A stretch of DNA of 18,480 bases from CAZDAW01 sp964503685 (GTDB lineage: Bacteria; Chloroflexota; Anaerolineae; Anaerolineales; Anaerolineaceae). Within the stretch, counting starts at the first letter, position 1; each line of letters begins with the position of its first letter. Made by a program: the position numbers and the translations under genes. Under the pieces are notes generated by a model. That model ran no database searches and was not told where the DNA came from. It saw only the letters and a list, made by a program, of their open reading frames with translations. Positions 1 to 6,370 of the stretch are shown here, piece by piece. The stretch lies in assembly GCA_964503685.1 (NCBI GenBank), contig CAZDAW010000070.1, positions 1-18,480 on the forward strand, in the 5' to 3' direction.

Positions 1-28
1 AAGCGGACCTGATAACCCAGGTCCGCTT
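1..28 (-). terminator. Terminator-like hairpin downstream of the riboswitch
   Basis: A perfect 10-bp inverted repeat (AAGCGGACCT / AGGTCCGCTT) encloses an 8-nt loop. Read leftward it follows the riboswitch by about 17 nt of T-rich sequence, the usual position of the expression-platform terminator. The U-tract that would complete an intrinsic terminator would lie left of position 1 and cannot be seen. Read rightward the hairpin is followed by a run of A, so a rightward terminator is unlikely. Confidence 0.6.
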
Positions 29-44
29 AAAAAATAAACAAGTT

Positions 45-140
45 TTGGCGACCTGGCAGTCATGGCAGCTACCGAGCGCTGCTTTAGACCCATAGTTTTG
101 CGCCCCCGGTTTTCACCGGGTTTGCCTTTATCAATCTTGA
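45..140 (-). ncRNA. GEMM-I / cyclic di-GMP-I riboswitch aptamer (leftward)
   Basis: Read on the minus strand, this stretch has the landmarks of the GEMM-I aptamer in order. First is GGCAAACC (about 119-126). Next is a perfect 6-bp hairpin CCCGGT-GAAA-ACCGGG (105-120) with a GNRA tetraloop. The GCGCAAA linker follows (97-103), then a tetraloop-receptor-like GGTCTAAAG (about 83-91), a second hairpin GCAGC/GCTGC (65-82), and a closing AGGTCGCC (about 48-55). By eye alignment with the Vibrio Vc2 aptamer, the ligand-contacting G20 is retained, which favours cyclic di-GMP over the cGAMP-sensing variant. A promoter lies just upstream and a hairpin just downstream, so the unit should control a leftward gene outside the window. 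The family call is firm; the ligand is inferred. Confidence 0.82.
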
Positions 141-164
141 TTCGACTGAAAATGTGCTATTTAT

Positions 165-192
165 ATTATAGTGAATATAAAATTTTTGTGAA
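165..192 (-). promoter_or_regulatory. Sigma70-like promoter of the riboswitch transcript
   Basis: On the minus strand TTCACA (187-192) and a perfect TATAAT (165-170) are separated by 16 bp in very AT-rich DNA. Predicted initiation near position 158 is about 30 nt upstream of the aptamer core. This placement supports both the promoter and the leftward orientation of the riboswitch. Confidence 0.65.
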
Positions 193-446
193 TAGGCTGG
201 CGATGAATAATCGATTAAGAATCCGTAAAGGTGACATAAATGGTTAACACTCAGTATTCAGGCCGGTTGACGGATTTTTGCGCCCCTTTTTTAAACGCCG
301 GTCGTATCCAGTGCCTTTCCTGAAAAGGAGGTAGATAACCCCTGATTCGGGAGGGAGGGGCCCTATCTGAATGACGGTTTAGCGCAGCTTCTGGTGAAAA
401 TCGGGTGAAAGCTCGCCGACAATGAAAGAACAATCGGGAGGCAATT
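193..446. other. Intergenic stretch without a recognisable gene
   Basis: Short open frames on both strands here lack credible ribosome-binding sites and recognisable protein sequence. The only structure I see is an imperfect stem-loop at 334-367 (GATA/TATC outside CCCCT/AGGGG) and a small CCTTT/AAAGG hairpin near 314-328. Either could be part of the 3' end of the leftward cyclophilin-hydrolase transcript, but neither has a U-tract. Confidence 0.5.
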
Positions 447-1010
447 TTATAACAGCTTGCTCAGCCTCTTGAACTGATCCGTTTTAGCCTGGCGGAGAAT
501 TTGAAACAGAATGGTTTGTACAGGAACGACAACCCCGCCTGCCTGGCGGATGGCTTCCAGCGCCAGTTTCCAGTGCTGTTTTTCCTGACTGCAAACGGCG
601 TCAGCGGCGACGAATACGCATTTGCCGTGCTCGAGTAAATCGATGACCGTCTGATAGATGCAGATATGGGTTTCCATCCCGCAAAGAATAATGCAGTCAG
701 CCCCGGTTTTTTCCAGCGCTTCGCAGAAAGCGGGTTCACCGCAGCAGCTAAAGGCGATTTTCTCAATCGGCGCAACGCCGGACAGGTTTGCTTTGATCTC
801 CGGTATGGTTTGTCCCAGACCTTTGGGGTATTGCTCGGTGCACAGAATGGGAATATCGAACTCCTGCGCTGCTGCGATCAACAGCCGGGTGTTCTTCTCA
901 ACGTTTTGCCGGACGTTCTGCGGCATCACCGCAAACAACTTCTCCTGAATATCGATCACAACCAGGGCTGTATTTGCCGGCTCAATCCGAAAATGTTCCA
1001 TTTTCTTCAT
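447..1010 (-). CDS. Isochorismatase-family cysteine hydrolase
   Basis: This 187-residue protein is a single isochorismatase-like (cysteine hydrolase) domain, a fold that hydrolyses amides or vinyl ethers in the cytoplasm. The family triad is visible as Asp20 (VVIDIQ), Lys84 (IEKIAF) and nucleophile Cys117 in GMETHICIYQT. The segment TEQYPKGLG at 58-66 is typical of the YcaC/ISOC1-like branch rather than true isochorismatases or nicotinamidases, so the substrate is unknown. The length is normal. The start is supported by GAGGGGG a few bases upstream of ATG. The gene begins 20 nt after the cyclophilin stop codon on the same strand, so the two are very likely cotranscribed. No metabolic partner is adjacent that would reveal the substrate. 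Confidence 0.9.
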   Translation of the reverse strand: MKKMEHFRIEPANTALVVIDIQEKLFAVMPQNVRQNVEKNTRLLIAAAQEFDIPILCTEQYPKGLGQTIPEIKANLSGVAPIEKIAFSCCGEPAFCEALEKTGADCIILCGMETHICIYQTVIDLLEHGKCVFVAADAVCSQEKQHWKLALEAIRQAGGVVVPVQTILFQILRQAKTDQFKRLSKLL

Positions 1011-1030
1011 TTTGACCCCCTCTTGGTTAC

Positions 1031-1513
1031 TTACCGTTCGCTGATGGTTACTTTGGTCATTGCATCGCCCTGGCGGATGGCGTTTACAACGTCCTGTCCT
1101 TTGATCACTTTACCAAAGACAGTATGTTTCCCATTGAGGTGCGGCTGCGGTGAGTGGGTAATGAAGAACTGGCTGCCGTTGGTGTTGGGGCCGGCGTTTG
1201 CCATCGAGATTACCCCAGTTTCGTGCGTCAGGGGGTTGCCTTCCGTCTCGTCTTCGAACTTGTAACCGGGTCCGCCCATACCTGTTCCATATGGGTCGCC
1301 GCCCTGAATTACAAAGTTGCTGATAACACGGTGGAAAATTACGCCGTCGTAAAAACCTTCTTTAGAAAGGAAAACAAAATTGTTGACTGTTTTGGGAGCG
1401 TATTCGGGGTAAAGTTCCAGTTCGATTGTCCCCTTTTCTGTATCGATGGTCGCAACATAAATTTTTTGAACATCTATTTGCATTTCGGGTGCTTTTGGCC
1501 ATTGTTTTGGCAT
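1031..1513 (-). CDS. Cyclophilin-type peptidyl-prolyl cis-trans isomerase
   Basis: A 160-residue, single-domain cyclophilin that catalyses proline cis-trans isomerisation during protein folding. The active-site signature is complete: Phe60-His61-Arg62 (catalytic Arg62), Phe67, Gln70 in IQGGDP, GTGMGGPGY at 76-84, and NGSQFFIT at 112-119. The position of the cyclosporin-binding tryptophan is occupied by His125 (PHLNGKH), which in other bacterial cyclophilins goes with weak drug binding. No signal peptide is visible, so it should act in the cytoplasm (PpiB-like). AAGGAAG lies 6 nt before the ATG. It is the first gene of a leftward pair with the isochorismatase-like hydrolase. Its candidate promoter overlaps the promoter of the divergent GNAT gene. 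Confidence 0.95.
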   Translation of the reverse strand: MPKQWPKAPEMQIDVQKIYVATIDTEKGTIELELYPEYAPKTVNNFVFLSKEGFYDGVIFHRVISNFVIQGGDPYGTGMGGPGYKFEDETEGNPLTHETGVISMANAGPNTNGSQFFITHSPQPHLNGKHTVFGKVIKGQDVVNAIRQGDAMTKVTISER

Positions 1514-1531
1514 ATCAGACTTCCTTTCATT

Positions 1532-1584
1532 TTGAGTGGGTAAATGAATTTGATACTATAATGGTGGATATTTATCTGAAGCAA
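1532..1584. promoter_or_regulatory. Overlapping divergent promoters, cyclophilin / GNAT
   Basis: The sequence TACTATAATGG at 1554-1564 can serve both strands. Rightward it gives a perfect TATAAT (1557-1562) with a weak TTGAGT (1532-1537) at a long 19-bp spacing. Leftward it gives TATAGT (1555-1560) with TTGCTT (1579-1584) at 18 bp. If both are used, the -10 elements overlap and initiation would be mutually exclusive on one molecule. Confidence 0.4.
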
Positions 1585-1613
1585 TTCGGTTTCCATCATT
1601 CAGAGGAGGAGTA

Positions 1614-2054
1614 ATGGTTTTTGAACGTCAGATGGGTAAGTATACCATCAGTACTGATAAATCGCGTTTGCAGGTTGATATCATTCAGGATTATCTGAGC
1701 AATCGATCTTATTGGGCGAAAGGGCGCCTTGTTGAGGTCACCCGCCGTTCTATCGATAATTCGTTGTGTTTCGGTATCTACGATGGAGAGAATCAGGTGG
1801 GTTTTGCCCGGGTCGTGACCGATTATGCTACCATGGCCTGGTTATGCGATGTGTTTGTGCTCGAATCGGCGCGCCGGCAGGGCTTGGGCAAGTGGCTGGT
1901 GGAATGCGTGGTCAACCATCCGGATATAAAATCCCTCAGGCGGATTTATCTGGGCACCGATGATGCGCATGAATTGTATCGGCGATATGGCGGTTTTGAG
2001 TTGCTGCCGCACCCGGAGCGTTTTATGATACTCGACCGGCAAGTCAGTCAATAA
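1614..2054 (+). CDS. GNAT-family N-acetyltransferase
   Basis: A 146-residue protein that is one GNAT fold, transferring acetyl from acetyl-CoA to an amine substrate. The acetyl-CoA pyrophosphate loop is visible as Arg87-Arg-Gln-Gly90-Leu-Gly92 (motif A, RRQGLG), preceded by beta strand AWLCDVFVL. The N-terminal STDKSRLQVDIIQDYLSNRSYWAKGR (13-38) marks a common but uncharacterised small-GNAT subfamily. The C-terminal LYRRYGGFELLPHPERFM is the usual motif B end. AGGAGG at 1604-1609 lies 4 nt before the ATG and fixes the start, although Met7 is a possible alternative. Transcribed divergently from the cyclophilin gene. The substrate cannot be predicted. Confidence 0.92.
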   Translation: MVFERQMGKYTISTDKSRLQVDIIQDYLSNRSYWAKGRLVEVTRRSIDNSLCFGIYDGENQVGFARVVTDYATMAWLCDVFVLESARRQGLGKWLVECVVNHPDIKSLRRIYLGTDDAHELYRRYGGFELLPHPERFMILDRQVSQ

Positions 2055-2078
2055 TCTGCGCTGAATTTTTATTTGCAC

Positions 2079-2084
2079 TATAAT
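2079..2084 (+). promoter_or_regulatory. Candidate -10 element ahead of the small ORF and pentapeptide gene
   Basis: A perfect TATAAT stands 25 bp after the GNAT stop codon in AT-rich sequence. No convincing -35 hexamer is seen 16-18 bp upstream. It could drive the 26-codon ORF at 2129 and the pentapeptide-repeat gene. Confidence 0.35.
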
Positions 2085-2128
2085 ATTAATAATCCGGTTG
2101 TCGTTTTCAATAAATTATGAGAGAAAAC

Positions 2129-2209
2129 ATGAAACTGCAGGTAGATGCTGATACCCCTGGATTTTTTGTTTTATCAATGAATGATCTGCAGTTAAAATTC
2201 TATCAATAG
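2129..2209 (+). CDS. Possible 26-residue small protein, unrecognised
   Basis: An ATG preceded by GAGAG opens a 26-codon frame reading MKLQVDADTPGFFVLSMNDL and six more residues before TAG. It sits between a TATAAT and the pentapeptide-repeat gene. No family is recognised. It could be a small protein, a leader peptide, or the remnant of a longer gene; its start faintly resembles DUF2283-type proteins. The evidence is only frame, spacing and a modest ribosome-binding site. Confidence 0.25.
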   Translation: MKLQVDADTPGFFVLSMNDLQLKFYQ

Positions 2210-2250
2210 CAATTTGATTTATTAGCGCTTATCGATGAGAGGAATATACT

Positions 2251-2610
2251 ATGCCCGATTTATCTCGACAAGACGTAATCAAAATATTGGCCGTAACCGA
2301 GCATGCCCGCCTGGCCGGAGTCGATTTGTCTGGCCTCGATTTGAATGGATTGAATTTTTCCGGTGCAGATTTGATCCGCACAAATCTGAGCAAGGCAAAC
2401 TTAAAGAACGCCTACTTTCGCGGGGCGCGGATGGAAGGCGTGAATCTCGATGATGCGAATTTGACTGGCGCCAGTTTGCGTGAAGTTAATTTAAAAGGGG
2501 CCAGTCTGCGCCGGGCGAACCTGACAGCAGCAATCCTGACCGACGCCAACCTTTATGAGGCTGATCTTCAGGAGGCCATACTGGAACAGGCCAAGGATTT
2601 AAAACGTTAA
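2251..2610 (+). CDS. Pentapeptide-repeat protein
   Basis: The 119-residue protein has a short N-terminal helix-like segment (1-18), then 19 uninterrupted pentapeptides (about 19-113) of the A(D/N)LXX type, for example SGADL, SKANL, TGASL, TDANL. This repeat folds as a right-handed quadrilateral beta helix, about five coils here. No signal peptide or membrane segment is present, so it should be cytoplasmic. Some pentapeptide proteins mimic DNA and shield gyrase from quinolones or toxins, but many have no known role and nothing here assigns one. AGGA at 2240-2243 supports the ATG. Its stop codon overlaps the stop codon of the convergent AOR gene. Confidence 0.88.
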   Translation: MPDLSRQDVIKILAVTEHARLAGVDLSGLDLNGLNFSGADLIRTNLSKANLKNAYFRGARMEGVNLDDANLTGASLREVNLKGASLRRANLTAAILTDANLYEADLQEAILEQAKDLKR

Positions 2611-4784
2611 TTTTTTCGGGCAGCGTGGTGTTTGACCACTTCGATCACGTCAGGAAAATCGATACCCAGGCGTTTTAACGTTTCAATTGTTGGAACGCCG
2701 TCGCTATCCCAGCCGCGGCGTTTGTAAACTGCATCCACCAATTGGTTATACTGGTCTTCGCGGTACTGTCGCAGACGGGTAAGCTTTTCTTTGATGGATA
2801 GGTCGGCAGGGTCTATGTTGAGCAATTCTTTGAGTTGTTTGTCGTAGCGTTCGGCGCGTGATTCATATTCCGCTTCGGTTGCCGGCCCGACGGCCCGGTA
2901 AGGGGGATAATCCCATTCTCGCGTGCCATAACCCATGCGCAGATTGAAGACGCGCTGGAATTGATAAACCCGTTCTGATTGCAGCATGAGATCATCGATG
3001 GTTGTCGGTTGACCAGTGACGCCTTCGTGCAGCCAGCAATAATTTTCAACGTGCTCGGGGACTTTTGCGGGTTCACTGGCCGTTTTATTACTTGTAGGGA
3101 TGATGTCATTCCAGGGCAGTTTGCACAACCCGTGTAAACTGAACCAGGTGCGCCAAATAGGGAAGTAATGCAACGCTTCGGCTTTGGCTTCAAACGTGGG
3201 TAATTGTTTGTGCACCATATCCATAAAGATCAGCCAGGCTTCGTCGTGTTGCGGGCCTTTTGAAGCCAGGGCGTATCCGCCTTGCTGCGCCAGCGATTCT
3301 TTGGCCATATACTCAGAGATCTCCAGCCCTTTGACTTCCATGGCGATATCTTGCAGGAATTGTGGATCGGCGCCGTATTGTTCGACAAAGAATTTCTTCA
3401 TCGCCCGCGTTCCCTGCCCGATCGTCATTCCGAATCCTTCGCCGCGCCCCATCTGGTGGATGATTTCAAGCACAGAATCAGCGTTGCCCCAGGTAAGGTC
3501 AAGCCCGCCTGTTCTCTGTTTATTTAAAATGCCGCACTCGTAACATTCCATGGCAAAGGCAAATGAATTACCCAGAGAAATTGTATCGATGCCGTAGGTG
3601 TCGGCGTAAAAATTGATCTCGAGGATATCTTGCGGATCGAAAATGCACAGGTTGGAACCCAACCCGCCGAGGGTCTCGTATTCAGGGCCATCAACCAGGA
3701 CGGCCTCCCCCTTGTAGGGGCCTGTGCGCAGATGGTAATGGGGAACCGAATGGGCGCAGGATAACTGGCAGCCGTACCAGCAACCATCGGGGTTGGTGGT
3801 GTCGAATGTGTCCTTCCACAACTTACCCCCGATCTTTGCCGCGTCGGCGTGAGCGCCGTAGCGAAAATTTTGCACCGGCAGAAGATCGAATTTGTCCATG
3901 ATATCGACCAGGTAAGGTGTGCCTGTATGGCGCATGTCATTTTGAATCGGGTCGAAATCAGCAATTTCCTTGTTGATACGCTGCCCGGCCTTGCGAATCA
4001 ACGCCATATCGGCCACGCCGTTAGAGTTTGGACTTATATGACTGAAGTGAACGACAATGGCCTTGATGCGTTTATCGCGCAGCACACGCCCTGAACCGCC
4101 GCGGGCAGCCTGCTTGATGCGGATTTCTTTGCGGCGCACATCGTAATAGCTGATGTTCAAACCACACATGGGAATATGATCGGCAGCCCGACCGGCGGAT
4201 ATGACCGATATGCCCTTGTAATCTTCTTCGCTGTCTGCATACATCCTGGTCAATTCCCGGTTAAGGATATGCGTATCGATAGCTTCGAGGGGCGCCTCTT
4301 CAATAGTCACTCGCCCGGTGTTGCCGTCGATCAGAATGATTACGTCTTTCTCTGCTTTACCTTGAATCTCCAGCGCATCCCACCCGGAAAATTTTAAATA
4401 AGGGCCAAAATGGCCGCCCCCGTTGCTGTCCATCACCGAATGGGTGAGCGGCGAAATGGTAACGACGGTGCATTTGCCCGACCCGGGATACGCTGTCAGG
4501 CCGCCGATGGGGCCGCCGGCAATGACGAGCTCATTTTCCGGGTCGTTCCACCGGGTGTTATCTTTGATGCCGTTCCATAGAAGCCACAGGTCGAATCCTC
4601 TGCCGCCTGTGAATAGCGTTTTCATTTGCTCGGTAACCGGTTTCTCGCTAATCTCGTTATTCGATAGATTGATATACAAGGTGCGGTTAGCATACCCGCG
4701 ATTTACAGGGCGAAGCTGGTAATGAAATTCTGCTAATTGTTTATGGGCAGATCGAAGCTCGACCGTAGATAATTCGCCTGGCAT
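2607..4784 (-). CDS. Aldehyde:ferredoxin oxidoreductase (AOR)-family tungsten/molybdenum enzyme, long variant
   Basis: A 725-residue AOR-family protein. These enzymes bind a tungsten (or molybdenum) bis-pyranopterin and one [4Fe-4S] cluster and oxidise aldehydes with ferredoxin as acceptor. Visible landmarks are GGRGFDLWLLW (60-70), GPIGGLTAYPGSGK (91-104), RGGSGRVLRDKRIKAIVV (228-244), GPEYETLGGLGSN (366-378) and GWDSDGVPT near the C-terminus. Cluster ligands are Cys335, Cys339, Cys343 and Cys554 (HGLCKLPW). The first three are spaced C-x3-C-x3-C, not the C-x2-C-x3-C of classical AOR. It is about 100 residues longer than typical AORs, mostly after the last cysteine. GGAGG sits 6 nt before the ATG. 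A MATE gene lies upstream on the same strand; no ferredoxin, cofactor gene or partner subunit is adjacent. The substrate is unknown. Confidence 0.9.
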   Translation of the reverse strand: MPGELSTVELRSAHKQLAEFHYQLRPVNRGYANRTLYINLSNNEISEKPVTEQMKTLFTGGRGFDLWLLWNGIKDNTRWNDPENELVIAGGPIGGLTAYPGSGKCTVVTISPLTHSVMDSNGGGHFGPYLKFSGWDALEIQGKAEKDVIILIDGNTGRVTIEEAPLEAIDTHILNRELTRMYADSEEDYKGISVISAGRAADHIPMCGLNISYYDVRRKEIRIKQAARGGSGRVLRDKRIKAIVVHFSHISPNSNGVADMALIRKAGQRINKEIADFDPIQNDMRHTGTPYLVDIMDKFDLLPVQNFRYGAHADAAKIGGKLWKDTFDTTNPDGCWYGCQLSCAHSVPHYHLRTGPYKGEAVLVDGPEYETLGGLGSNLCIFDPQDILEINFYADTYGIDTISLGNSFAFAMECYECGILNKQRTGGLDLTWGNADSVLEIIHQMGRGEGFGMTIGQGTRAMKKFFVEQYGADPQFLQDIAMEVKGLEISEYMAKESLAQQGGYALASKGPQHDEAWLIFMDMVHKQLPTFEAKAEALHYFPIWRTWFSLHGLCKLPWNDIIPTSNKTASEPAKVPEHVENYCWLHEGVTGQPTTIDDLMLQSERVYQFQRVFNLRMGYGTREWDYPPYRAVGPATEAEYESRAERYDKQLKELLNIDPADLSIKEKLTRLRQYREDQYNQLVDAVYKRRGWDSDGVPTIETLKRLGIDFPDVIEVVKHHAARKN

Positions 4785-4826
4785 TATTCCTCCATTTTTA
4801 TATTTAGAGTAATAGGTTTGAATAGA

Positions 4827-4858
4827 TTTAATATATATTAAAACGAACAGGACGGCAA
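4827..4858 (-). promoter_or_regulatory. Promoter and 16-bp palindrome ahead of the AOR gene
   Basis: On the minus strand TTGCCG (4853-4858) and TATATT (4830-4835) are 17 bp apart, giving a leader of about 40 nt. The -10 lies inside a perfect 16-bp palindrome TTTAATATATATTAAA (4827-4842). The palindrome may be an operator or simply AT-rich promoter DNA. The AOR gene may therefore be transcribed independently of the MATE gene. Confidence 0.5.
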
Positions 4859-4865
4859 GATTAGA

Positions 4866-6248
4866 TTATCCACTGATGCTTTCCACATGAAGAGCGGGTT
4901 CGGCAATTCGAGTCAGGTTATTGAGCCATTTGCCCGAGAAGAGCCGCCAGAGTCCGAGGCCAAATTTGACGAATTCTTCGGCCATGACCATCAAATAAAC
5001 CCAATAGACAGGCAAATGAAGGAGGAATGCGCCGATGAAGGCCATTGGCACGCCAACCACCCAAACCCCGCCGGCGTCCATCAGCAGGCAAAAGCGGGTA
5101 TCGCCGCCGCTTCTGAAGACGCCGATAATCATGACCAGGTTGGATACCCGCACCCAGATGGTCAGCGCCAGGATGGTCAACAGGGAGTAAGTATAATCGT
5201 GGGTCGTTTCTGAGAAATTATAGAAGGAGAGGACGGTATTTCTCGTTAATAAAACCACAATGCTGGTGGCGGCAGCGATGATGACGCATAGTAATAATGA
5301 ATAACGCGCATAGGACATGGCTTTCTTCTCTTCGCTGGCGCCAATGCGGTTACCGACGATGACCCCTGTGGCATCCGTGATCCCCAGAAAGATGACAAAA
5401 ACCAGGTTGTCGATGGATACGTTGACCTCATAAGCCGCTATTGATTCGGTGCTGATCCGGGCGTAAGCAAGGCTGTAAAGGCTGACGCCGACAGACCACA
5501 TAATTTCATTGAAAATGACCGGCGAGACCGTTTTTAAAACTTCTTTGAAGAATTTGTTTGAGAAACTTCGCATTTGCTTGAGGGATGCTGCAGCGGGGGT
5601 TTTTCCAGCGTAAACGATGCAGAGTAAAGCGATGCATTCGACCACACGGGCGATGACGGTTGCATAAGCTGCGCCGGCCAGGTTCAATGCAGGAAAGCCG
5701 AAATTCCCAAAAATTAGCGCATAATTCAGCAGGGTTTTCAAGGATAGCGCGGCGCTGGTGACAAGCATGGGCAATTTGACATTTTCGGTGCTGCGCAGCG
5801 TTGCCGAGTAGGTGACCGTAATTGCATAGAAAATATAGCTCCATCCGGCAATAAACAGGTAATCGCTTCCCAAATGGATCACTTGCGGGTCGCGAGAGAA
5901 TATCCCGATGGCGATATGCGGAAATCCGATGATGGCGACTGTAAATATCCCTCCAATGATCAACGCCAGAATCAGGCCAATCCCCTGCACTTTGCGGATC
6001 GAATCGATATCTCGCTTGCCCCAAAATTGAGCGGTGAAGATAGCTGCCCCGCTGCCAACGCCAAACAGGATGACCAACAAGATAAAGAATATTTGGTTTG
6101 AGAGGCCAACTGCAGCGATCGATGCTTCACCCAATTGCCCGATCATGATCACATCCACGAAGTTCATCACGGCTGATATGGCGTATTGGACGATGAGCGG
6201 AAGGGCAATTTTTAACAGCGTCTTAAAATACAGTTTATCCTGGAACAT
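4866..6248 (-). CDS. MATE-family cation-coupled efflux transporter
   Basis: A 460-residue membrane protein with about 12 hydrophobic segments in two similar halves, the normal architecture and length for MATE exporters, which extrude drugs or metabolites in exchange for Na+ or H+. The start LLKIALPLIVQYAISAVMNFVDVIMIGQLG (11-40) is the conserved TM1 region. FWGKRDID (about 75-82) matches the family loop, and the second half repeats the pattern (VIFNEIMWSVGVSLYSLAYARI; GVIVGNRIGASE). The substrate cannot be predicted. The N-terminus fits the family, so Met1 is kept, but no ribosome-binding site precedes it. A perfect -10 (TATAAT, 6259-6264) lies only 10 bp upstream of the ATG, suggesting an almost leaderless mRNA. 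The AOR gene follows 81 nt downstream. Confidence 0.93.
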   Translation of the reverse strand: MFQDKLYFKTLLKIALPLIVQYAISAVMNFVDVIMIGQLGEASIAAVGLSNQIFFILLVILFGVGSGAAIFTAQFWGKRDIDSIRKVQGIGLILALIIGGIFTVAIIGFPHIAIGIFSRDPQVIHLGSDYLFIAGWSYIFYAITVTYSATLRSTENVKLPMLVTSAALSLKTLLNYALIFGNFGFPALNLAGAAYATVIARVVECIALLCIVYAGKTPAAASLKQMRSFSNKFFKEVLKTVSPVIFNEIMWSVGVSLYSLAYARISTESIAAYEVNVSIDNLVFVIFLGITDATGVIVGNRIGASEEKKAMSYARYSLLLCVIIAAATSIVVLLTRNTVLSFYNFSETTHDYTYSLLTILALTIWVRVSNLVMIIGVFRSGGDTRFCLLMDAGGVWVVGVPMAFIGAFLLHLPVYWVYLMVMAEEFVKFGLGLWRLFSGKWLNNLTRIAEPALHVESISG

Positions 6249-6258
6249 AGCTGCACGT

Positions 6259-6264
6259 ATTATA
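6259..6264 (-). promoter_or_regulatory. -10 element of the MATE gene
   Basis: TATAAT on the minus strand ends 10 bp before the MATE start codon, placing initiation within a few bases of the ATG. No good -35 hexamer is seen. Confidence 0.45.
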
Positions 6265-6291
6265 CCCCGGAAAGAATCTGGGGCATGGCCG

Positions 6292-6319
6292 TTTACTTCA
6301 CCGGTTTACGTGTTAAAAT
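6292..6319 (+). promoter_or_regulatory. Candidate promoter of the methyltransferase gene
   Basis: TTTACT (6292-6297) and TAAAAT (6314-6319) are 16 bp apart. Initiation near 6326 would leave a leader of about 45 nt before the ATG at 6371. It would also exclude much of the leader needed for a TTG start at 6332. Confidence 0.4.
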
Positions 6320-6370
6320 GGGAATTGTTTTTTGTCGATTCTGAATCTGCCGGACTGGTTTTGCCTGCTC

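Noticed and set aside
45..140. cGAMP-specific (GEMM-Ib) reading of the riboswitch
   Set aside because: The position aligned with G20 appears to be G, whereas cGAMP-selective variants carry A there; not fully excluded because the alignment was done by eye.
62..247. Open frame of 61 codons on the + strand
   Set aside because: It reads antisense through the riboswitch and its promoter, has no ribosome-binding site and no recognisable protein sequence.
334..367. Imperfect stem-loop considered as a terminator or second riboswitch
   Set aside because: Several mismatches, no U-tract on either strand and no known aptamer landmarks.
251..433. Open frame of 60 codons on the - strand
   Set aside because: Arg/Pro-rich composition without family resemblance; no ribosome-binding site seen.
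666..1265. Long + strand open frame of 199 codons
   Set aside because: Antisense shadow of the isochorismatase-like and cyclophilin genes, both of which have intact motifs.
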